A DNA stretch of 25,153 nt from an uncultured Caulobacteraceae bacterium (GTDB lineage: Bacteria > Pseudomonadota > Alphaproteobacteria > Caulobacterales > TH1-2). Both the position numbers and the translations under genes were made by a program. This document shows, one piece after another, positions 8,683 through 15,686 of this stretch (within the stretch, counting starts at the first letter, position 1; each line of letters begins with the position of its first letter). Location: NCBI GenBank assembly GCA_937967425.1, contig CALBST010000222.1, forward strand, positions 1 through 25,153, given 5' to 3'. The notes beneath the pieces are model-generated. The model saw nothing but the letters and a program-made list of their open reading frames with translations. It was not told the origin of the DNA and did no database searches.

Positions 8683-9485
8683 TAATTGCCCCCGGTCACG
8701 ACACCGTACGCATGCACGCGGACGCCGCCTGATTGCTGGCCGATCTGGCGGCCCGAACTGGGCGCGCTCATGCCGACCGTTTCTGCTTGCACCCCGCGAA
8801 GCGCGAGGCTGATCGTCCCCATCTCGTCGGCAAGCGCGAGCACGCGCGCATCTTCGGCGGAGAGTTCGAGCACGGCCACGCCGGCTTCGACGACTTCCGG
8901 CGCGTCGCCAGAGGTTTGGGCGTTAGTGCGGTCGCCGAGCGCGAGCACGCGGACATTCCGGAGTACGATGTCGCTACGGACAGCTTCGCCACCGCCTTCG
9001 CGATTGTCGATGCGCGCCGTCATGATGACGTCGACGTGGTCGTTCGGTTGGATGAAGCCGCCAGCGGCAGTGGTTGCCTCGATCTCGATCGCGACAGCAC
9101 GGAAGCCTGGCTCAAGCTGGGCGGCGAGGAAGCCGCCGCCATTGGGCTGAACGATCGACGCCGCGACGATTGGCTCGCCTTGAACGAACGGCCGGCGGGC
9201 GACGCCGCCGACGAAATCAGCTTGCGCCGACGGCTGTTGATCGAGGCGCACGAAGTTCGGCGACACCGAACTCGTCGGAAACAGAGCGACCGCGAGATCG
9301 CTGGGGGCCAAAGCTGCGCCTTGCGCAATGTCCCGCGCAGCTACGAGCACCTGCTGGCCAGCGATCTGTTCGGCTTCGGCTGCGGTTTGCTCAGCCTGGC
9401 GAGAGCCAAGGCCGCGAATGAGAAGAAGAGCGCCCACGGCCGCGACGGCGGCAATCACCAGGACGATCAGCTGACGCGCTGACAT
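8682..9485 (-). CDS. cpaB: CpaB/RcpC, Tad pilus periplasmic assembly protein
   Basis: A 267-residue CpaB-family protein. A single N-terminal membrane helix (about 5-25, LIVLVIAAVAAVGALLLI) precedes an SAF domain (about 42-105, with VLVAARDIAQGAALAPSDL). A RcpC-type domain follows (about 115-175, with FRAVAIEIEATTAAGGFIQP and NDHVDVIMTARID). In Tad systems CpaB supports the secretin in the periplasm. The start has GGAG about 9 bases upstream. A 61-base gap separates it from cpaA, the longest gap inside the operon. Confidence 0.93.
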   Translation of the reverse strand: MSARQLIVLVIAAVAAVGALLLIRGLGSRQAEQTAAEAEQIAGQQVLVAARDIAQGAALAPSDLAVALFPTSSVSPNFVRLDQQPSAQADFVGGVARRPFVQGEPIVAASIVQPNGGGFLAAQLEPGFRAVAIEIEATTAAGGFIQPNDHVDVIMTARIDNREGGGEAVRSDIVLRNVRVLALGDRTNAQTSGDAPEVVEAGVAVLELSAEDARVLALADEMGTISLALRGVQAETVGMSAPSSGRQIGQQSGGVRVHAYGVVTGGN

Positions 9486-9546
9486 GAAATAAAACTCCCG
9501 CGCGTTGGTCCCCGAAGCACTTCAACGGAACAGACCATTGTTGTGG

Positions 9547-10050
9547 CTAAGGCAGGGTTAACGGGCTTGACAGGTATGGAAGGGATGGAATCGCCATGAG
9601 CGCGCCGACCATGATCGCCACGCCGTAGGGGATGCCGTTTTGCTTTTTCAGAAGGTGATCGACGAACGAAGGGTAGCTGCCGACCGGAAGAAGTTGACGA
9701 GCCGTTAACAGTGCAAGCGCCATCAGGCCGCCAGCGATCGCCGTCCAGAATATAAAGGGCATGAAGGCGGTCATGCCTGTCCAGATCGAAACCGCAGCGA
9801 GCAGTTTCGCGTCGCCGCCGCCGATAATGTTGAGCTGGAAGAGGACGAAGCCAACGGCGAGCACGCCAAAACCGAACAGCAGATGTAGGCCGATAGTCAT
9901 CAAGGGGGCGCCGGCAATCAGGGCGGCGACCGGGAATATCGCTGCAAGCGCAATCGAAACCCAGTTTGGAATGATGAGGCGCGCAATGTCCGAGCACGCA
10001 GCGTAGACAACCAATCCGGCAAACGCGGCGAGGGCGATCATTTCGAACAT
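9547..10050 (-). CDS. cpaA: CpaA/TadV, prepilin peptidase
   Basis: A 167-residue A24 aspartyl prepilin peptidase that cleaves the Flp prepilin and TadE-like pseudopilins at the inner membrane. The two catalytic aspartates are visible: D20 in CSDIARLIIPN and the Asp of the GGGDAKL motif (about 77-83). About five to six hydrophobic helices span the rest, and the large N-terminal domain of PilD is absent, as usual for TadV/CpaA. The start lacks a strong Shine-Dalgarno sequence, and an ATG three codons later is an alternative. It lies directly after the terminator that follows pilA, so it depends on read-through or on a promoter within about 100 bases upstream. Confidence 0.92.
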   Translation of the reverse strand: MFEMIALAAFAGLVVYAACSDIARLIIPNWVSIALAAIFPVAALIAGAPLMTIGLHLLFGFGVLAVGFVLFQLNIIGGGDAKLLAAVSIWTGMTAFMPFIFWTAIAGGLMALALLTARQLLPVGSYPSFVDHLLKKQNGIPYGVAIMVGALMAIPSLPYLSSPLTLP

Positions 10051-10090
10051 TGCGAAATGACTGTGCGGCGCCGCGACTCAAGGAATTCTT

Positions 10091-10125
10091 AAAAAACAAA
10101 AACGCCGCTCCGAGGGAGCGGCGTT
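10091..10125 (-). terminator. Intrinsic terminator between pilA and cpaA
   Basis: On the minus strand a perfect 11-bp stem (AACGCCGCTCC / GGAGCGGCGTT) with a 3-base loop is followed at once by a T-rich tract (TTTGTTTTTT). It lies downstream of pilA and upstream of cpaA, so most pilA transcripts should end here. That would allow far more pilin than assembly machinery. Confidence 0.85.
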
Positions 10126-10196
10126 CGAGAGGGGAAACAAGGGCGTTTTGGGCGCGCCGCCCGAGGGGAGGCGCGCCCACCACGCTAGTCGTTCAA

Positions 10197-10352
10197 TTAG
10201 CCGAGTTCGCTGGCGACTTCGTTGAACGTGGCGTTCAGGCCATCGCCAACGGCCGTGACGGCCAGGATGATCGCAACGCCGATCAGAGCGGCAATGAGGC
10301 CGTACTCAATCGCGGTGGCGCCGTCTTCGTTCTTCAGGAAACGCTTCAACAT
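10197..10352 (-). CDS. pilA: Flp/PilA type IVb major pilin
   Basis: A 51-residue Flp-type prepilin beginning MLKRFLKNEDG, with the cleavage site after Gly11 and the Flp motif ATAIEYGLI (Glu at +5, Tyr at +6). A single hydrophobic helix follows (about 17-38) and the short tail ends EVASELG. The open frame extends much further upstream, but that part has no pilin character. I chose the ATG at 10350-10352 because GGAG is spaced 8 bases from it. An ATG at 10356-10358 is too close to that site. The gene is followed by a strong terminator and reads divergently from the secretin-N-domain gene. Confidence 0.93.
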   Translation of the reverse strand: MLKRFLKNEDGATAIEYGLIAALIGVAIILAVTAVGDGLNATFNEVASELG

Positions 10353-10360
10353 AATCATAG

Positions 10361-10364
10361 CTCC
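10361..10364 (-). promoter_or_regulatory. Shine-Dalgarno deciding the pilA start
   Basis: GGAG on the minus strand is 8 bases before the ATG at 10350-10352 but only 2 bases before the ATG at 10356-10358. It therefore supports the shorter 51-residue pilin. Confidence 0.6.
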
Positions 10365-10610
10365 GTTTGTCGAGTGCTCTTTCACCGGCCCGGTCTGATG
10401 TCGCACCCGACACCCTTCCCAAGCGCTCGCAAACATTACGGGAGCGAAGTTAAAATTGACGCCCATGAAATTGGTTTCAGTAGAGTTAACCGCGATGCCG
10501 TTTTTTGGCGCTTGCTGCTTTGTCATCTCGCGCGCCGCCGCGGATTTCTTAGCGATCCCGAAACCATTGCCGCGTAGCCATTATAAGGAGAGATAGAAAA
10601 GGAAACGCCA
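10365..10610. promoter_or_regulatory. Divergent control region between pilA and the secretin-N-domain gene
   Basis: This region is AT-richer than its surroundings and must carry promoters for both directions. At 10580-10587 a perfect TATAAT on the minus strand overlaps a TATAAG on the plus strand, so two -10-like elements face away from each other. No good -35 box was found for either. A GTTAAC string at 10485-10490 resembles a CtrA half-site, but the second TTAA at the required spacing is missing. These assignments are tentative. Confidence 0.35.
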
Positions 10611-11057
10611 ATGCGCGTTCTGCGTCCGCTCGTCGCTGCCGCGGCTGCTTTGTTTATGTTCGCCGCGCCCGCTTCCGCGCGTGATGTGCGTGTCGCACTC
10701 GATCAAGCGTTTCCAATTCGACTGTCCGAACCCGCCGAGGGCGTGGCGATCGGCAATCCCTCGATCGCCGGCGTCACCGTTCAGAACGATATGTTCTTGT
10801 TCGTGACCGGCCGCTCCTACGGTTCGACCAATCTGGTCGTCGTCGGACAGAACGGGCGCGTGCTTTATTCCGGCCGCGTTGTGGTTACGCCGGATGAGAC
10901 TGACGTTGTGATGGTCACCCGCGGCGTTGAAACGGCGCGCCTGGAGTGCACGCCGCTTTGCCGTCCGCGTCCGGATATCGGCGATGGCGAGACATCGGCA
11001 GTCGTGACCGATCAAATCAACAATCGCGCCGCCGCCGCCGCCGCCGGCCGCCGTTAA
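10611..11057 (+). CDS. Exported secretin N-terminal-domain protein (pilus assembly)
   Basis: A 148-residue protein with a cleavable signal peptide (ending APASA before RDV, about residue 23). One domain follows (about 24-95) that aligns by eye to the N-terminal domain of CpaC in this window. Shared positions include the [SN]NP[AS]IA / GNPSIA motif, the VTGRSYGSTN / VIGRQLGQTN strand-turn, and a final RVVV / VEIRV strand. The tail has a C-T-P-L-C pair and ends in a (GCC)6-encoded alanine run. It lacks the secretin channel domain. Its position, divergent from pilA and upstream of two TadE-like genes, suggests a periplasmic assembly or modulatory role in the Tad pilus. A Shine-Dalgarno sequence (AGGA) precedes the ATG. 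Confidence 0.85.
   Translation: MRVLRPLVAAAAALFMFAAPASARDVRVALDQAFPIRLSEPAEGVAIGNPSIAGVTVQNDMFLFVTGRSYGSTNLVVVGQNGRVLYSGRVVVTPDETDVVMVTRGVETARLECTPLCRPRPDIGDGETSAVVTDQINNRAAAAAAGRR
11028..11045. repeat. (GCC)6 trinucleotide repeat in coding sequence
   Basis: Six GCC units encode the six-alanine run near the C-terminus of the secretin-N-domain protein. Length changes would keep the frame. Confidence 0.8.
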
Positions 11058-11128
11058 TCGGCGTTTACGCTTTCGTTTGACGGAATATCAGCCACTCCGG
11101 GTGTAAGATCGCTTTTCCCGGAGGCGGT

Positions 11129-11686
11129 ATGTTTGCGCGCACGTTACGCAGAATGAGGGCTTATAAGCGGTTCGCTCGCGCGCGCCGCGGCTCGGCTGCG
11201 GTCGAATTCGCGCTGGTGCTGATGCCGTTCTTCCTGCTGACATTCGGTTTGGCCGAAGTCGCGATGATCGGTTTCGCGCAGACGAGCCTCGATTTCGGCA
11301 TTTCGGAGGTTTCGCGTCAGATCCGCACCGGCCGTGCTCAAATGGGCGGCGTGACGGAAGGGGAGATCAAGGCGCAGCTCTGCGACGAGATCAACAATTT
11401 CATCGTCATGGGCTGCGACGGCAATCTCTTCCTCGACGTTCGCCGCTTCAGCTCGTTCGTTGACGCCAGCAATAACGCGCAGAGCCCCATTCAGAACAAC
11501 ACCTTCAATGAAGGCGGCATGGGCTATCAGCCGGGCCAGCCCTCCGACATCGTTGTCGTGCGCGCCTATTATCGCTGGAGGGTGATGACGCCGCTGTTCG
11601 AGCCCGTCTTCCAGAATGTTTCGGGCGGCTATCGAGTTCTCGTCTCGACCATGATGTTCCGCAACGAGCCCTTTGCGACGAATTGA
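11129..11686 (+). CDS. TadE-like minor pseudopilin
   Basis: A 185-residue TadE-family protein. A basic N-terminus ends in the prepilin-like site G21/SAAVEFALV (Glu at +5), followed by one hydrophobic helix (about 25-48) and a periplasmic C-terminal domain with two cysteines (about 84 and 95). Such pseudopilins are processed by the prepilin peptidase and contribute to Flp pilus assembly. GGAGG is placed 4 bases before the first ATG, so that start is preferred over the ATG at codon 9. Its stop codon overlaps the next gene by one base (TGATG). It belongs functionally with the cpa operon on the other strand. Confidence 0.88.
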   Translation: MFARTLRRMRAYKRFARARRGSAAVEFALVLMPFFLLTFGLAEVAMIGFAQTSLDFGISEVSRQIRTGRAQMGGVTEGEIKAQLCDEINNFIVMGCDGNLFLDVRRFSSFVDASNNAQSPIQNNTFNEGGMGYQPGQPSDIVVVRAYYRWRVMTPLFEPVFQNVSGGYRVLVSTMMFRNEPFATN

Positions 11687-12228
11687 TGAAGCTCATTCAA
11701 CGCCTCCGCCGTTTCGCTCGCGAAAATAAGGGCGTCGCCGCCCTTGAGTTCGCGCTCATCGCACCCCTTCTGATGGTGCCGCTGCTGCTCGGTTCGGTCG
11801 ACCTGATTGATGCCATGGGCGCCAACAAGCGCGCGCAGAATGCGGCGGCGTCCATCGCCGACGTCGTTGCGCGGGACACTGAAGTTAGCAACGCGGAAAT
11901 GACCGGCCTCTGGCGCGGGCTGGAAATTCTTATGTACCCGAACGCCCCGGGCGACATGGAAATGCGCATTACAAGCGTCAGCATTATCAATGACTCGACG
12001 GCGCGTGTTGTCTGGAGCGAAGGCCACGGCGGCATGAGCGGGCGCACAGTCGGCTCGACCGTGACCCTCGATGACCGCATGATGACACCGGGTACGAGCG
12101 TCATCATGGTGGAATCCGTCTACAAATATGACGCGCCGCTGGGCTTCCTGTTTCCAAGTCAGCTGCGCATGACCCACGACGCCTATCGCCGTTCGCGTCT
12201 GGTTGATCCGATCCCGCGCGTTCCCTGA
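11686..12228 (+). CDS. TadE/TadF-like minor pseudopilin
   Basis: A 180-residue second TadE-like protein. The processing site is G16/VAALEFALI (Glu at +5), followed by a hydrophobic helix (about 20-38) and a periplasmic domain of about 140 residues. Pairs of TadE and TadF pseudopilins are usual in Tad loci, and this one is the likely TadF. The frame could open with a TTG at 11683, but the ATG at 11686-11688 that overlaps the preceding TGA is the more natural, translationally coupled start. It is the last pilus gene on this strand. AMP nucleosidase starts 45 bases later. Confidence 0.85.
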   Translation: MKLIQRLRRFARENKGVAALEFALIAPLLMVPLLLGSVDLIDAMGANKRAQNAAASIADVVARDTEVSNAEMTGLWRGLEILMYPNAPGDMEMRITSVSIINDSTARVVWSEGHGGMSGRTVGSTVTLDDRMMTPGTSVIMVESVYKYDAPLGFLFPSQLRMTHDAYRRSRLVDPIPRVP

Positions 12229-12251
12229 CCGGCGCCCCTTGACGCGCGCCG

Positions 12252-12276
12252 CCATCGCGGGAGAGTCCCGCGATGG
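12252..12276 (+). promoter_or_regulatory. Hairpin enclosing the amn start codon
   Basis: CCATCGCGGG and CCCGCGATGG form a perfect 10-bp stem with a 5-base loop (AGAGT). The right arm contains the ATG at 12273-12275. The purine-rich GGGAGAG that would serve as Shine-Dalgarno lies in the left arm and loop. This arrangement would hide the start of translation unless the stem opens. A TTGACG at 12239-12244 could alternatively be a -35 box giving a leaderless message without the hairpin. Confidence 0.5.
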
Positions 12277-13715
12277 AAGATCCGAAAACGCCTGCGGAAG
12301 CCGTCGACCGTCTTGAGTTTCTGCACGAACGCGCCGTGACGGCGCTGATCGCCGCGATCCGCCGCTACGCCGAGGAGGGCATTGCGCCGTCGACCGATGA
12401 GCGCATGCTCTTCCGCTATCCGGAGTTGCGCGTCACGTATCTGGCCGATGCGCCGGCCCCCAGGCTGGCGCGCGCATTTGGCCAATTGATGTGGCCGGGC
12501 GAGTACGCGGTCTCAGTCACCCAGCCGCACTTCTTTCGCCGCTATCTGATCGAGCAGCTGCAGCTCCTGGTGCAGGATTACGGCGCCGAGCTCAGCGTGC
12601 GCGTGAGCGACAACGAAATTCCGTACTCGTTCGTGTTGGACGCGGCGGGCTCGGCCGCGTTTGAAAACATTCCCGCAGAAGAGCTTGCGCGCTACTTTCC
12701 GAGCCCGCGCCTCACGCAGGTCGGCGACGCGGTTGTCGATGGCTTGCGCATCGAGCGGCTCGATGGCTCACGTCCGCTCGCCTTGTTCGACGCGCCGCGA
12801 ACAGACTATTCGCTGAAGCGCATCGAGCATTACACCGGCGCGCCCTGGGCTGATGTGCAGCCTTGGATACTGTTCACGAACTATCAGCGCTACGTCGATG
12901 AATTTATCCGCTGGGCGGCGGAAGGCGTGAAGAACGGCCCGAAAGGATGGGCGTTGTCTTGTCCGGGGCAGGTTCGCATCGAGGCCGGCGACACGGACGC
13001 CGAGATGAAGGCGCTGGCCGCGCCGTGGCGTAAATATCAGATGCCGGCCTATCACCTGACGACGCCCGACAATGATGGCGTGACGCTGGTGAACATCGGC
13101 GTCGGCCCATCGAATGCGAAAACCATCACCGATCACCTCGCGGTGTTGCGCCCGCATTGCTGGCTCATGATCGGCCATTGCGGCGGTCTTCGTCACACGC
13201 AACGCATCGGCGATTATGTGCTCGCGCACGCGTATCTGCGGCGCGATAAAATTCTCGACGATCGCGTGCCGCTCGAAGTGCCGATCCCTGCGATCGCGGA
13301 AGTGCAAATCGCGCTCCAACAAGCAGCGACAGCGGTGGCGGGCGACAAGGAAGATTTGCGTCGCCGCCTGCGCACCGGCACGGTCGTCTCTTACGCCGAT
13401 CGCAATTGGGAGCTGAACTACAATCAGGAGCGTCAGTTGCTATCGCAATCGCGCGCGATCGCGGTCGATATGGAAAGCGCGTGTATCGCGACGCAAGGCT
13501 TCCGTTTGCGTGTGCCGTATGGCGTTCTGCTCTGCATTTCGGATAAGCCGGCGCACGGCGAAATCAAGCTGCCGGGCGTCGCTGATCGGTTTTACGATAG
13601 CGCTGTCGGCGCGCATTTGCGCATTGGTCTGGAGACGATCGCGTTGCTCAAGCAGAACCGCGACCGTCTGCACTCACGCAAGCTGCGCGCCTTTGATGAG
13701 CCGCCTTTCCGCTAA
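12273..13715 (+). CDS. amn: AMP nucleosidase
   Basis: A 480-residue AMP nucleosidase, which hydrolyses AMP to adenine and ribose 5-phosphate in the cytoplasm and so tunes the adenylate pool. The N-terminal half is the Amn-specific domain (about 10-180, with RFGQLMWPGEYAVSVTQP-like sequence and a conserved FRRYLIEQL). The C-terminal half is a nucleoside-phosphorylase fold (about 270-460). The signatures NIGVGPSNAKTITDHLAVLR, MIGHCGGLR, AVDMESACIATQG and LCISDKPAHGEIKLPG are in the expected order. Length matches the family (about 480). It is not a pilus gene, and its start codon lies inside a hairpin. Confidence 0.95.
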   Translation: MEDPKTPAEAVDRLEFLHERAVTALIAAIRRYAEEGIAPSTDERMLFRYPELRVTYLADAPAPRLARAFGQLMWPGEYAVSVTQPHFFRRYLIEQLQLLVQDYGAELSVRVSDNEIPYSFVLDAAGSAAFENIPAEELARYFPSPRLTQVGDAVVDGLRIERLDGSRPLALFDAPRTDYSLKRIEHYTGAPWADVQPWILFTNYQRYVDEFIRWAAEGVKNGPKGWALSCPGQVRIEAGDTDAEMKALAAPWRKYQMPAYHLTTPDNDGVTLVNIGVGPSNAKTITDHLAVLRPHCWLMIGHCGGLRHTQRIGDYVLAHAYLRRDKILDDRVPLEVPIPAIAEVQIALQQAATAVAGDKEDLRRRLRTGTVVSYADRNWELNYNQERQLLSQSRAIAVDMESACIATQGFRLRVPYGVLLCISDKPAHGEIKLPGVADRFYDSAVGAHLRIGLETIALLKQNRDRLHSRKLRAFDEPPFR

Positions 13716-13736
13716 AGCTTAAGCCTAGCTTTCGGC

Positions 13737-13758
13737 GCCGCAGCCTATACGCTGCGGC
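13737..13758. terminator. Hairpin between convergent genes
   Basis: GCCGCAGC and GCTGCGGC form an 8-bp stem with a 6-base loop between amn and the convergent lipoprotein gene, covering the stop codon of the latter. There is no T tract on either side, so a bidirectional terminator role is only possible. Confidence 0.3.
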
Positions 13759-14194
13759 CGCAGCCGTTAAGCGTGCGCCCGTCGATCACGACCTCGACCG
13801 TCGAAGGGTAGGGCTCGCCGCTCATGGCGTCTTCGCACGGAAAGCGGCGGTGCGTGATCGTCAGCGTGTGGCCATTGGCTTGGCTCTCGAAGCGCGTTGC
13901 CCCTTCTGCCGGATAGGTTGGCGTGGTCAGCGGAAATTCGATGCGCGTCTCGCCGTAGTCGAGCAACGCGACGATGCGGTCCTGGGTGTAGATATCGACG
14001 ATCCAGCCCGGCTCTTGGCCGATGGCGCGGAAATCAACGCCGGCGGCGCGCGCGGTCTCCCACGTTGGCATTTGCGCGAGCGCTGCTTGGGCCGTGTTCG
14101 CGGCTTCCGCTGCCGGCGCCGGCGGCGTTTCGGCTTGTTTCGATGTCTCTACAGTGCAGGCGCCGAGCGCCAGGGCCAAGATCAGTGCGCGCAT
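13745..14194 (-). CDS. COG3650-like lipoprotein
   Basis: A 149-residue lipoprotein (lipobox ALGAC, Cys13) with an alanine-rich linker and a domain resembling the uncharacterised COG3650 family. The signatures are FRAIGQEPGW at about 55, LTITHRRFPCEDAMSGEPYP at about 111, and the closing DGRTLNGCG with a second cysteine. The two cysteines probably form a disulphide. Function is unknown, and an envelope location is inferred from the lipobox. GGAG lies 8 bases before the ATG. A terminator separates it from the OmpA-family gene upstream. The lipoprotein at 18920-19765 carries a related domain. Confidence 0.7.
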   Translation of the reverse strand: MRALILALALGACTVETSKQAETPPAPAAEAANTAQAALAQMPTWETARAAGVDFRAIGQEPGWIVDIYTQDRIVALLDYGETRIEFPLTTPTYPAEGATRFESQANGHTLTITHRRFPCEDAMSGEPYPSTVEVVIDGRTLNGCGRSV

Positions 14195-14209
14195 TTTCTC
14201 GTCTCCATG

Positions 14210-14244
14210 AAAAACGCCGCCGCGCTTGGGGGCGCGACGGCGTT
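14210..14244 (-). terminator. Intrinsic terminator after the OmpA-family gene
   Basis: On the minus strand a 13-bp stem (one T-G wobble) with a 6-base loop ends in GGCGTT followed by further T residues. It lies 21 bases after the stop of the OmpA-family gene and before the COG3650-like gene. Confidence 0.75.
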
Positions 14245-14265
14245 CTCGTTCAGATCAGCGATCGG

Positions 14266-14922
14266 TTAGCCCGTGAAGGCGCTGATATAGACTTCGACAC
14301 GGCGGTTCTGCGCGCGGCCGGAGTCCGTGGCGTTCGAGGCGATCGGTTCGCGCTCGCCGCGGCCTTCGCGCAGGATCCGCGCGCTAGACACGCCGCCGCT
14401 TTGCAGGATGCTGGCGACGTTGTTGGCGCGGCGTTGCGACAGATCGAGGTTGTAGTCGTCGCTGCCGACAGAGTCGGCGTGGCCGATAACGTCCACTGTG
14501 GTTTGTTCGTATGTGCGCAGGACGTTGCCGGTGTCACGCAACGTGCCGACGAATTGGCTCTTCACCGTGTCGCGGTTAAAATCGAACGTAAGGTCGGCCG
14601 GGAAGATCAATTTGATCTGCGATTGGCTGACGCGCTCGACGCCCACGCCGGTGCCGGCAAGACGCTCGCGCAAGTTTTGATACGTGCGATCCATGTAATT
14701 GCCGATCGCGGCGCCGCCGAGCGCGCCGATGCCGGCGCCGATCATGGCGTTGCGGCGATCGTCACCGCCGGCGAGCGTGCCGGCTGCCGCGCCGACGATA
14801 GCGCCGATGATGGCGCCGTTGGCGGTGCGGTTCGGTTCGCGTTCGCCGGTGACCGGATCGACCGTGGTGCAGCCGACGGCCAGCAACAGGGCCGCAAAAG
14901 CTGCGGCGGTTTTACGAAACAT
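14266..14922 (-). CDS. OmpA-family glycine-zipper lipoprotein
   Basis: A 218-residue outer-membrane lipoprotein (lipobox LAVGC, Cys18) of the YiaD type. A glycine-zipper segment (about 36-78, with GAIIGAIVGAAAGTLAGG and GAGIGALGGAAIGNYMD) may insert in or contact the membrane. A peptidoglycan-binding OmpA C-terminal domain follows (about 100-215), with FDFNRDTVK, VDVIGHADSVGSDDYN, LDLSQRRANNVASIL and GRAQNRRVEVYI in the usual order. It likely anchors the outer membrane to the cell wall. GGAGGG precedes the ATG by 5 bases. It appears to be a single-gene unit ended by its own terminator. Confidence 0.93.
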   Translation of the reverse strand: MFRKTAAAFAALLLAVGCTTVDPVTGEREPNRTANGAIIGAIVGAAAGTLAGGDDRRNAMIGAGIGALGGAAIGNYMDRTYQNLRERLAGTGVGVERVSQSQIKLIFPADLTFDFNRDTVKSQFVGTLRDTGNVLRTYEQTTVDVIGHADSVGSDDYNLDLSQRRANNVASILQSGGVSSARILREGRGEREPIASNATDSGRAQNRRVEVYISAFTG

Positions 14923-15014
14923 AGAGACCCTCCATTCAATTCGGGCGCGCTTCTGAGGCCCGATCCGGTCGGGAACATGGCGGCGCTCGTATGAGCCTGC
15001 GCTGAACGCAGAAT

Positions 15015-15557
15015 TCAGTCTGGCGTTCCCGTGGCGCTATAGCGACTTAGGCGCCCGAATTGTTCCATCAACACCCTATCCACAAGCGGGGCAATGGCGC
15101 TGAGGTTAAGGCTCGGATCGCCCGTGACGCGATATGTGAGGGTGAGTTTCGCTCCATTGGCGTGCGGCGCAACGTTGAAGGTCAACACGCCGCTAACCCC
15201 CATTTCTTGAAGCGGCCCAAGTCCGCCGGCGGCGCGCAGGGTGCGAACCCCCTCATGCTCCATCACCAAGACGACGCGTGCATGCTCGACCGATTGGCCG
15301 TTACCCCAACGCTCGCACCAGCATCCGCCCGCGCGAGCATCGAGGCGGAGGCGCGAAGCGTCTCCTGAATAAGTGTGGGCCGAGCTCCACCAGCGCTCGA
15401 TCCGGGTCAGATCGCGCCAGAGCTTTTCGGGCGTTGCGGCGACTTCCGCCTCGGCTTGAATGAGAAAGGCCGAAGAGGAGGCCTCCGTCACTTCGGCCCG
15501 CGCCGCCGGCGCGAACAGTAAGGCGGTGGCCAAATAAGCGATGGCGAGCAGGCGCAT
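15015..15557 (-). CDS. Exported SRPBCC-family protein
   Basis: A 180-residue protein with a cleavable signal peptide (ends about ARA, residue 21). A START/Bet v1-like SRPBCC fold follows: VAATPEKLWRDLTRIERWW near the start, mid-strand motifs such as GGCWCERWGNGQSVEHARV, and the TLTYRVTGDPS strand near the end. Members bind hydrophobic ligands, but none can be named here. Export is unusual for the superfamily, though seen in some bacteria. The frame opens at 15584, but I chose the ATG at 15555-15557 because GGGAGG lies 5 bases upstream. Two TetR-operator-like palindromes sit in its leader, so it is likely regulated. Confidence 0.8.
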   Translation of the reverse strand: MRLLAIAYLATALLFAPAARAEVTEASSSAFLIQAEAEVAATPEKLWRDLTRIERWWSSAHTYSGDASRLRLDARAGGCWCERWGNGQSVEHARVVLVMEHEGVRTLRAAGGLGPLQEMGVSGVLTFNVAPHANGAKLTLTYRVTGDPSLNLSAIAPLVDRVLMEQFGRLSRYSATGTPD

Positions 15558-15562
15558 GAATT

Positions 15563-15568
15563 CCTCCC
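15563..15568 (-). promoter_or_regulatory. Shine-Dalgarno deciding the SRPBCC start
   Basis: GGGAGG on the minus strand, 5 bases before the ATG at 15555-15557, overrides the upstream in-frame ATG at 15582-15584, which lies within an operator-like palindrome. Confidence 0.65.
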
Positions 15569-15584
15569 TTGAGTGATCGTTCAA
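15569..15584. promoter_or_regulatory. TetR-type operator-like palindrome, copy 1
   Basis: TTGAGTGATCGTTCAA is an imperfect 16-bp inverted repeat that differs from copy 2 at one base. It lies next to the Shine-Dalgarno of the SRPBCC gene, where a bound protein would block its transcription. Length, symmetry and the tandem arrangement resemble TetR-family operators. The regulator itself is not in this window. Confidence 0.55.
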
Positions 15585-15591
15585 CTCTGTT

Positions 15592-15607
15592 TTGAGCGAT
15601 CGTTCAA
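15592..15607. promoter_or_regulatory. TetR-type operator-like palindrome, copy 2
   Basis: TTGAGCGATCGTTCAA has a core CGATCG flanked by TTGA/TCAA, with a single asymmetric base pair. It is 23 bases (about two helical turns) from copy 1, centre to centre, so two dimers could bind the same face of the DNA between the divergent genes. Confidence 0.6.
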
Positions 15608-15686
15608 GCGCATTGCGATCTTAACCAAAGTTCAGGCTCCGATTGTCACAATCTTGCCTGTTTTGACGACGGCCGCGCCCCCTGTG

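Noticed and set aside
9467..10183. 238-codon minus-strand frame overlapping cpaA
   Set aside because: It is read in another frame of the same strand. CpaA has both catalytic aspartates and membrane helices; the other frame is basic and featureless.
10370..10440. Possible sigma-54 promoter for pilA
   Set aside because: GG and GC elements can be found, but the separation is not the required 10 bases.
10440..10495. Possible CtrA site (TTAA-N7-TTAA) in the pilA control region
   Set aside because: Two TTAA strings exist, but 36 bases apart, and neither has a partner at 7-base spacing.
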